This document shows positions 15,172 through 18,949 of a stretch of DNA of 18,949 nucleotides, piece by piece. How positions within the stretch are numbered: position 1 is the stretch's first letter; every line of letters starts with the position of its first letter. The stretch spans positions 1 through 18,949 of the forward strand of contig CALAUY010000069.1 in the NCBI GenBank assembly GCA_937892015.1, in the 5' to 3' direction. Both the position numbers and the translations under genes were made by a program. The notes beneath the pieces are model-generated. The model searched no databases. It was not told where the DNA came from and saw only the letters and a list, made by a program, of their open reading frames with translations. The DNA comes from an uncultured Bacteroidales bacterium (GTDB taxonomy: Bacteria > Bacteroidota > Bacteroidia > Bacteroidales > Paludibacteraceae).

Positions 15172-15388
15172 CTATAAATCCACGTTGGTGTCCCATAATG
15201 CTAACTTAGTGTATGTCGCTTTCCCAGCAGGGATATTCCTCAAAAGAACCGGCAGTTGCAAGAGTGTGCTGTCCCTCTGAAATTCTACATCTAACATCTT
15301 GAGCCCCTTTTATTCGGCTCACTTTCACGTTATGAACGTAATTTTCGGGAACGGAGATGGAGTATCCTCCCATGTGAACCTGTTTCAT
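15172..15388 (-). pseudogene. Frameshifted small gene remnant
   Basis: The frame from ATG at 15388 reads MKQVHMGGYSISVPENYVHN, then VKVSRIKG. After the run AAAAGGGG (near 15309) the protein-like sequence shifts by one base to LKMLDVEFQRDSTLLQLPV, then LLRNIPAGKATYTKLALWDT, and stops at 15172. Removing one G from GGGG restores a single frame of about 72 codons. Read without the shift, the first frame runs to 15206 and ends with a less natural tail (CWESDIH). I do not recognise the family. The gene starts 35 bp from one 31-bp hairpin repeat and ends 11 bp from the other. Confidence 0.5.
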
Positions 15389-15423
15389 ATTAGTGGTGTT
15401 ATAGTTGTAATTAATTTTTTTGT

Positions 15424-15454
15424 CACAAACCCCTCCCGCAGAGGGGAGGGGATG
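15424..15454. repeat. 31-bp hairpin repeat, copy B
   Basis: An exact direct copy of 15130-15160, 294 bp away. Together the two enclose the frameshifted remnant. The identity of all 31 bases, including unpaired flanks, points to recent duplication or to two insertions of one repeat family rather than convergent hairpins. Confidence 0.85.
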
Positions 15455-15492
15455 TGTTTAAGCATATTTTCCGATAAGTAAGCCGTAAGTTT

Positions 15493-15536
15493 TATCTTAT
15501 GGTTATCTTATGGTTATCTTATGGTTGTCTTATGGT
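15493..15536. repeat. 11-bp tandem repeat array, four copies
   Basis: Units TATCTTATGGT at 15493-15503, 15504-15514 and 15515-15525, then TGTCTTATGGT at 15526-15536. On the minus strand a rotation reads ATAAGATAACC, which matches 7 of 11 bases of GTAAGCAGACC from the array at 113-156. The + strand just before it (15478-15489) also has GTAAGCCGTAAG, like the first array. It lies 18 bp downstream of the second small peptide gene. Confidence 0.85.
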
Positions 15537-15554
15537 TGTCGTTCGGAGCTTGGA

Positions 15555-15701
15555 TTAGTCCCAAATGCTCTTACGACGATCAGGAGCTTGAGCGTTCCAG
15601 TTTCCAGTGGTCTTGGAATCACCTACTCCAATACTAGCGGTTACAATATCGTTGTTGTTCACGCGAACAATCTGCAATTCTGCATCAAAATATTTTTTCA
15701 T
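15555..15701 (-). CDS. Small peptide gene, member 2 of an IWD-ending family
   Basis: A 48-codon frame with ATG at 15701 and TAA at 15555-15557. It starts MKKYFDAELQIVRVNNN, has DIVTASIGVGDS, a Gly/Asn/Trp/Gln middle, and ends APDRRKSIWD. It aligns with the 53-codon peptide at 10578-10739 at the start (KxY...L...V), at D(V/I)hTxS, and at P-x-R-x-x-IWD. It follows the secreted starch-binding-like gene by 58 bp on the same strand, with no terminator between them, so co-transcription is plausible. No signal peptide or cysteine is present. Function unknown. Confidence 0.75.
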   Translation of the reverse strand: MKKYFDAELQIVRVNNNDIVTASIGVGDSKTTGNWNAQAPDRRKSIWD

Positions 15702-15759
15702 AAGGCTATGTACTATTTTTGTTTATTTACCAATTATTCTTATTTTGAGATTTTGCCAA

Positions 15760-17370
15760 TTAGCGAACGATTGCGCCGGTTACATCATAAACAACGCCGT
15801 TCTTCAAGATAAGAAGTTGACCGTTCTCGATGAACTTAACAGCGGTATCGTTAGCTTCGATATTCTCGATGCTGGTGGCACCATTCTCAACCTCAATAAT
15901 GCGAAGTGCTTCGGGGGCATTGTTTGCGGGGAGAATTACGTGTAGATAAGCTCTTGTAGATGCAATTGTAGAGGTTGCCGTTCCGGAAAGCAGATAGAAC
16001 ATATTGTCGTAAAGAACATATACTGTCCAGTTGGGATTCGGGTCACTATTGTGGTCATACTCAATCGGCTGCAAAGTTCCATAAAGAGCTGTTTCCTCAA
16101 CATTATGAGTTTTTGCAGCAGCTACTGACGTTCCATCAAGCACTTTAGAAATAACCATGCCATTTGCGACAGCATTCTCCGTGGGTTTAATAATATAGGA
16201 TTCGCCAGCTACAAGATTGCCTGCATGCTCAGAGATAGTAACGGTTGAAGAAACAGCAGTTACGTCATAAACTGTAGCGTTGGTGATTGCTGCATCAAAC
16301 GGAACGCATAGTGTCTGATAATTGGTGTTCGCGGCCTCGCGAGTGAAGGACTCAGGATAAGAAACAGAAACTTTCTTCTCGTTATCGTTCCAAGAGAATG
16401 TGTAGTCACCAGCAAATGGAATTTCAATACCGCAATCGGTATTAGAAGAAACGAGCGCCCAATTAGCACAGTTGTTAATTTGGATGTAAGATACGTCCGA
16501 ACCGGACAAACCATACCATGTGTTACCATCGGTAACTTTGAAAGTATATTTTCCGGCCTCTAAAGAAAGAGTCACTTGATTCTCCACGAATACGTCATCG
16601 CCGCGCCATGAATTCATGGTACCACGAATAGAATATGGGTAATTTCTTACAAAAGCATTCCAGTGACCGCTTCCATCTGTGGATTCAGTATTTGCGGTGA
16701 AGAATAACGTTGTATTTTCGGAAATGTGGCAAACATCGATATTAGTCGTTTGATTGCTTCCATTATTGAAAATAAGTTTAAGGTAATCGTTGTAATACGC
16801 ATTGAAAGTGTACTTGTACCAATTGATACCATTTATCGCCTCTTGCTCTTGCTGGGATGTACTACCCGGCCATCCCCCATTAAGTTCCAAAGCAGAAGAA
16901 GTGTTACTATATTTGTATTCATCTGTCCATGCATATAAGTTCATAGCAGCGGTTGCGTTCAGATATACCGTCACCACGAAAGAGGCAATATCTTCTTTCG
17001 ACACAGAAACCAGATTGTTATCAGGGTCATAAGTAATGGTCACATTTGCAGGTGCACTCAATGTAAAACAAATGTTTTGATCATTATCTCCGTCAAGAGA
17101 AACAGGAGAGTTTTGGTCTTTCTGTTCAGAATTTATAGGATTATTCCAACTACCATCCAAAGTTATTTTAAATTTAACCTCGTTTGTTCCAACGCCATAA
17201 AATGTGTATTTATATACACCATCATTTAATGTCATTTTGTCAACATTTTCCTTCCATTCGTTAGCGTTTAGGACTTGGTTATGCGCTACATAATAGTCCG
17301 TCGCTTTAGCGCTTTGTGCTCCCACGAGGCATAGCCCGGCAAGGAGCAATAATGAATAAATTTTTTTCAT
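15760..17370 (-). CDS. Secreted multi-module protein with starch-binding-like domains
   Basis: 536 residues with the signal peptide MKKIYSLLLLAGLCLVGAQS ending near AKA-TDYY. Beta-rich modules follow: one at about 27-125, a CBM26-like module at about 131-222 (LYAWTDEYKYS, NGGWPGS, WYKYTFNAYY, KLIFNNGSNQTTNI), and one at about 240-335 starting RGTMNSWRGDD. A beta-sandwich region leads to the terminal FIENGQLLILKNGVVYDVTG, which resembles a type-IX-secretion sorting end. No catalytic domain is recognised, so it probably binds glycan at the surface. The leader block before the ATG is identical to that of the antitoxin at 18570-18719. The PIN toxin gene ends 54 bp upstream. Confidence 0.8.
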   Translation of the reverse strand: MKKIYSLLLLAGLCLVGAQSAKATDYYVAHNQVLNANEWKENVDKMTLNDGVYKYTFYGVGTNEVKFKITLDGSWNNPINSEQKDQNSPVSLDGDNDQNICFTLSAPANVTITYDPDNNLVSVSKEDIASFVVTVYLNATAAMNLYAWTDEYKYSNTSSALELNGGWPGSTSQQEQEAINGINWYKYTFNAYYNDYLKLIFNNGSNQTTNIDVCHISENTTLFFTANTESTDGSGHWNAFVRNYPYSIRGTMNSWRGDDVFVENQVTLSLEAGKYTFKVTDGNTWYGLSGSDVSYIQINNCANWALVSSNTDCGIEIPFAGDYTFSWNDNEKKVSVSYPESFTREAANTNYQTLCVPFDAAITNATVYDVTAVSSTVTISEHAGNLVAGESYIIKPTENAVANGMVISKVLDGTSVAAAKTHNVEETALYGTLQPIEYDHNSDPNPNWTVYVLYDNMFYLLSGTATSTIASTRAYLHVILPANNAPEALRIIEVENGATSIENIEANDTAVKFIENGQLLILKNGVVYDVTGAIVR

Positions 17371-17387
17371 ACTTTTTTGTTTTTAAT
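17368..17387 (-). promoter_or_regulatory. Shared 20-bp leader block, copy 1
   Basis: Minus strand ATTAAAAACAAAAAAGTATG, ending in the start codon of the secreted starch-binding-like gene. Identical to 18717-18736 before the second antitoxin. It is A-rich with no Shine-Dalgarno sequence, as expected for translation initiation in this phylum. Identity over all 20 bases before unrelated genes suggests shared origin or a preferred initiation context. Confidence 0.6.
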
Positions 17388-17424
17388 GTTATTGTTTGTG
17401 TTGATTAGTTGTTTATCTCATGTT

Positions 17425-17844
17425 TTAATATTCAATCAGCTCAAGACCTTGACTGCGATAAAACGGAAACTTCTGATCACTTGATAGCAAGACCAACTTC
17501 TCCGTTATTGCATGTGCAATAATTATATGATCGCTTGGGTCGTAATGTTTCATGGCTTCATTCAATTGCAACCCCGCATATGTATATGCCGTATCTCTTC
17601 GAAGAGGCAAAAATTCAATCCCATAATTTCGTTCTATACTTGTTAGCATATCCTCGGCCGTGTGCCAACGCTTTGACAATAGTCTCTTATTATTGAAATG
17701 CACTATCAGTTCACGAGCGGTCTCAAAACTTGCATACACCATCGTGTCCGGAGCATCAAGCACTTCCCAGAAATCTAAATCAGTCAGTCGAGGTGTCGTA
17801 ATCAGGTCGATAACGGCACACGTATCAAGGATTAGACGGGTCAT
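17425..17844 (-). CDS. PIN-domain toxin (VapC-like), module 1
   Basis: A 139-residue predicted Mg-dependent RNase of the PIN fold, the toxin half of a VapBC-like pair. Active-site acidic residues are in place: Asp7 (LILDTCAVI), Glu41 or Glu45 (FETARELIVHF), Asp102 and Asp105 (YDPSDHIIIAHAI), and Asp123 (LSSDQKF). The end, FYRSQGLELIEY, matches that of module 2 (FYRQQGLDLIENKR), so the two are paralogues of similar length. The start at 17844 overlaps the antitoxin by 20 bp, giving coupled expression. RNA target unknown. Confidence 0.9.
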   Translation of the reverse strand: MTRLILDTCAVIDLITTPRLTDLDFWEVLDAPDTMVYASFETARELIVHFNNKRLLSKRWHTAEDMLTSIERNYGIEFLPLRRDTAYTYAGLQLNEAMKHYDPSDHIIIAHAITEKLVLLSSDQKFPFYRSQGLELIEY

Positions 17845-18007
17845 AACCGGGAATATAGTATTTCATTCTTGCAATCAACTCGGGGTCGGTAACTATTACT
17901 TCCCCTTCATGAGCGAGCGCGTATGCCATTCTCCGCGTCCTTGGTGTCCTTTGCGAATTAATCGCGTAGTTCCGATTTATAATTTCTTTTTTCTCTTCTA
18001 TACTCAT
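17825..18007 (-). CDS. Antitoxin of PIN module 1
   Basis: 60 residues from the ATG at 18007 (MSIEEKKEIINRNYAI). A charged helical N-terminus is followed by RTPRTRRMAYALAHEGEVI and the toxin-binding-like tail VTDPELIARMKYYIPGYDP. The frame is open to 18040, but the promoter at 18038-18069 sits there and would exclude the longer start. It overlaps the toxin start by 20 bp. The first 20 or so codons and the leader are duplicated at 18865-18949. The antitoxin fold is not identified with certainty. Confidence 0.8.
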   Translation of the reverse strand: MSIEEKKEIINRNYAINSQRTPRTRRMAYALAHEGEVIVTDPELIARMKYYIPGYDPSNP

Positions 18008-18033
18008 AAATGTTTTATCATGCTTTGTTTTAG
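17949..18033 (-). repeat. 85-bp direct repeat, copy 1 (antitoxin 5' end and leader)
   Basis: Matches 18865-18949 with two mismatches, at an offset of 916 bp. It covers the first 20 or so codons of the module 1 antitoxin and its leader, stopping near the predicted transcription start. The homology may continue past the window at the other copy. Confidence 0.9.
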
Positions 18034-18037
18034 GGCG

Positions 18038-18069
18038 CAAAGTTACTGCTTTTTTTGGATATATGCAAA
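18038..18069 (-). promoter_or_regulatory. Bacteroidetes-type promoter of PIN module 1
   Basis: Minus strand TTTG (18066-18069), a 20-bp spacer, then TAACTTTG (18038-18045). This is a perfect match to the -33 TTTG and -7 TAnnTTTG elements of the Bacteroidetes primary sigma factor. Transcription should start near 18032, about 25 nt before the antitoxin ATG. The motif TAAAACA occurs twice in the leader and could serve as an operator. Confidence 0.8.
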
Positions 18070-18147
18070 TATTTTGAGCAAAAAATGCGTTTTTGGTGTT
18101 ATTTTTCTTTGTTTTGTGTTGTTATTAGTTGTTTTTATTGTATGTTG

Positions 18148-18570
18148 TTATCGTTTATTTTCTATCAAGTCGAGACCTTGCTGCCTATAAAAAGCAAACT
18201 TCGTGTCGGAAGAGATGAGCGGCATTCTGAGCGAAATTGCGTGTGAGATAATAACGTGGTCGGAAGGATCTTTATGATTTTGTATCTCATTACGTATTAA
18301 GCGAGAATAGGTCTGCACAACATTTTCATCAACAGGTAAGATGTGTATATCAAAATCTCGAGAAATTGATTTAACTAAATCCTCGCAATCATTCCAATTC
18401 TTAGTACCCAAACCTTTGTTATGAAAAGCCACTACCAACTCCTTCACACTCTCTGCGCTCATACATAAAACATTTTCATAATCAAGAAGAATATCGGCAA
18501 CATTTTTATCCAGCAAATCTCTGTCAGTTGCCAAAAATAGAAAGATGTTTGTGTCAAGTAGATAGCGCAT
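18148..18570 (-). CDS. PIN-domain toxin (VapC-like), module 2
   Basis: A 140-residue PIN RNase paralogous to the toxin at 17425-17844. Acidic residues: Asp6 (YLLDTNIFLF), Glu40 or Glu44 (SAESVKELVVAFHNKG), Asp101 and Asp104 (KDPSDHVIISHAI), Asp122 (ISSDTKF). The ATG at 18570 overlaps the antitoxin stop in the sequence TAATG, a one-base overlap typical of translational coupling. Shared HxNKxL, DPSDH and FYRxQGL segments with module 1 suggest duplication, but the antitoxins have diverged strongly, so cross-neutralisation is not expected. Confidence 0.9.
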   Translation of the reverse strand: MRYLLDTNIFLFLATDRDLLDKNVADILLDYENVLCMSAESVKELVVAFHNKGLGTKNWNDCEDLVKSISRDFDIHILPVDENVVQTYSRLIRNEIQNHKDPSDHVIISHAISLRMPLISSDTKFAFYRQQGLDLIENKR

Positions 18571-18719
18571 TAGTCCAGTATTGATGGATCGTTAATAACC
18601 AAGCCTCCTTGTGTCTTGGAAGCTGTTCTCCATGCTTTGGACATTCGCACGCCTCTTCTTTTAGCATCCCTCTCTATGTCCAATATGTATTGAGATTTCT
18701 GTGTCTTTGTTGCTGTCAT
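18570..18719 (-). CDS. Small antitoxin of PIN module 2
   Basis: A 49-codon frame from ATG at 18719 to TAA at 18570-18572, too short for usual ORF cut-offs. It reads MTATKTQKSQYILDIERDAK, then RRGVRMSKAWRTASKTQGG, and ends LVINDPSILD. The basic body and acidic hydrophobic tail fit a small VapB-like antitoxin. The tail VINDPSIL recalls VIVTDPELI of the module 1 antitoxin, a likely toxin-contact segment. The one-base overlap with the toxin start supports the pairing. Leader block 18717-18736 is shared with the secreted-protein gene. Confidence 0.78.
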   Translation of the reverse strand: MTATKTQKSQYILDIERDAKRRGVRMSKAWRTASKTQGGLVINDPSILD

Positions 18720-18736
18720 ACTTTTTTGTTTTTAAT
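18717..18736 (-). promoter_or_regulatory. Shared 20-bp leader block, copy 2
   Basis: The same minus-strand ATTAAAAACAAAAAAGTATG as at 17368-17387, ending in the start codon of the module 2 antitoxin. Bases further upstream differ between the two copies, although both are A/C-rich. Confidence 0.6.
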
Positions 18737-18775
18737 TTGCTGCATTTTATGTTGTTTGTTGTATGTTGTTAAAAG

Positions 18776-18783
18776 CAAATCTA
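18776..18783 (-). promoter_or_regulatory. Candidate -7 element of PIN module 2
   Basis: Minus strand TAGATTTG fits the TAnnTTTG consensus. No TTTG is seen at the proper distance upstream, so the -33 element is weak or absent. The predicted leader is about 50 nt, A/C-rich and free of a Shine-Dalgarno sequence. Confidence 0.45.
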
Positions 18784-18839
18784 TCACAATGTTAGCGTCC
18801 TAAAAAATGCGTTTCATTTTAGATTTCGCTATTAAATAC

Positions 18840-18923
18840 TCATAACTGCATTTGGTCTAATTCTCTTTGCGAATGAATCGCGTAGTTCCGATTGATAATT
18901 TCTTTTTTCTCTTCTATACTCAT
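18840..18923 (-). pseudogene. Truncated third antitoxin copy
   Basis: ATG at 18923 opens MSIEEKKEIINRNYAIHSQR, nearly identical to the module 1 antitoxin. Homology breaks at about 18865 and the frame ends after ELDQMQL at 18840. The toxin-binding half is missing and no toxin gene follows. It is most simply a remnant left by duplication or rearrangement around module 2. Confidence 0.7.
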
Positions 18924-18949
18924 AAATGTTTTATCATGCTTTGTTTTAG
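18865..18949 (-). repeat. 85-bp direct repeat, copy 2 (runs off the window)
   Basis: Matches 17949-18033 with two mismatches, and the window ends while the match is still running. The two copies flank PIN module 2 in direct orientation, so recombination between them could delete that module. Confidence 0.9.

Overview
The window looks like a chromosomal segment of a Bacteroidales bacterium, most likely Prevotellaceae or a close relative. This rests on a roughly 1,100-residue SecA with a CPCGSG zinc tail, a DUF3078 outer-membrane protein, secreted proteins ending in type-IX-secretion-like sorting modules (YNIMG..., KNGVVYDVTGAIV), TTTG-N20-TAnnTTTG promoter elements, and A-rich leaders without Shine-Dalgarno sequences. 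The genus is inferred, not proven.

Layout. (1) 1-1087: a G-rich tip, an 11-bp tandem array, a purine-rich non-coding leader, then hsp20 on + with a clear terminator. (2) 1111-12992, all on minus: a tightly packed, probably co-transcribed cluster. In transcription order it runs secreted endonuclease I-like protein, a 53-codon peptide, secA, lgt, DUF3078 protein, nadK, fmt, an HD-domain protein, and an aromatic amino acid ammonia-lyase. Gaps are 12, 7, 6, -4, 1, 6, -14 and 6 nt. The cluster joins protein export (SecA), lipoprotein maturation (Lgt), an outer-membrane protein, initiator-tRNA formylation and NADP supply. (3) 13053-18949, all genes on minus and more AT-rich: an accessory stretch. 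It holds an AAA/DUF4143 ATPase behind a 22-bp repeat array, a kinase-like gene with a probable frameshift, a frameshifted gene remnant beside one of two identical 31-bp hairpin repeats, a second 11-bp array, a second small peptide, a secreted starch-binding-like protein, and two PIN-type toxin-antitoxin modules with a truncated third antitoxin at the window edge.

The most interesting signal is a pair of related small genes, both under 60 codons. One is 53 codons (10578-10739) and the other 48 codons (15555-15701). They share a VxxxD(V/I)hTxS segment and a C-terminal P-x-R-x-x-IWD. Each lies directly downstream, on the same strand, of a gene for a signal-peptide protein with a C-terminal sorting-like module, and the first also abuts secA. 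I know of no named function for them.

Other points of note are a TAL-like lyase that carries the Ser-His selectivity pair of histidine ammonia-lyases, two homopolymer frameshifts within 500 bp, and an 85-bp duplication of an antitoxin 5' end and leader. All assignments come from reading the sequence; no database search was run.
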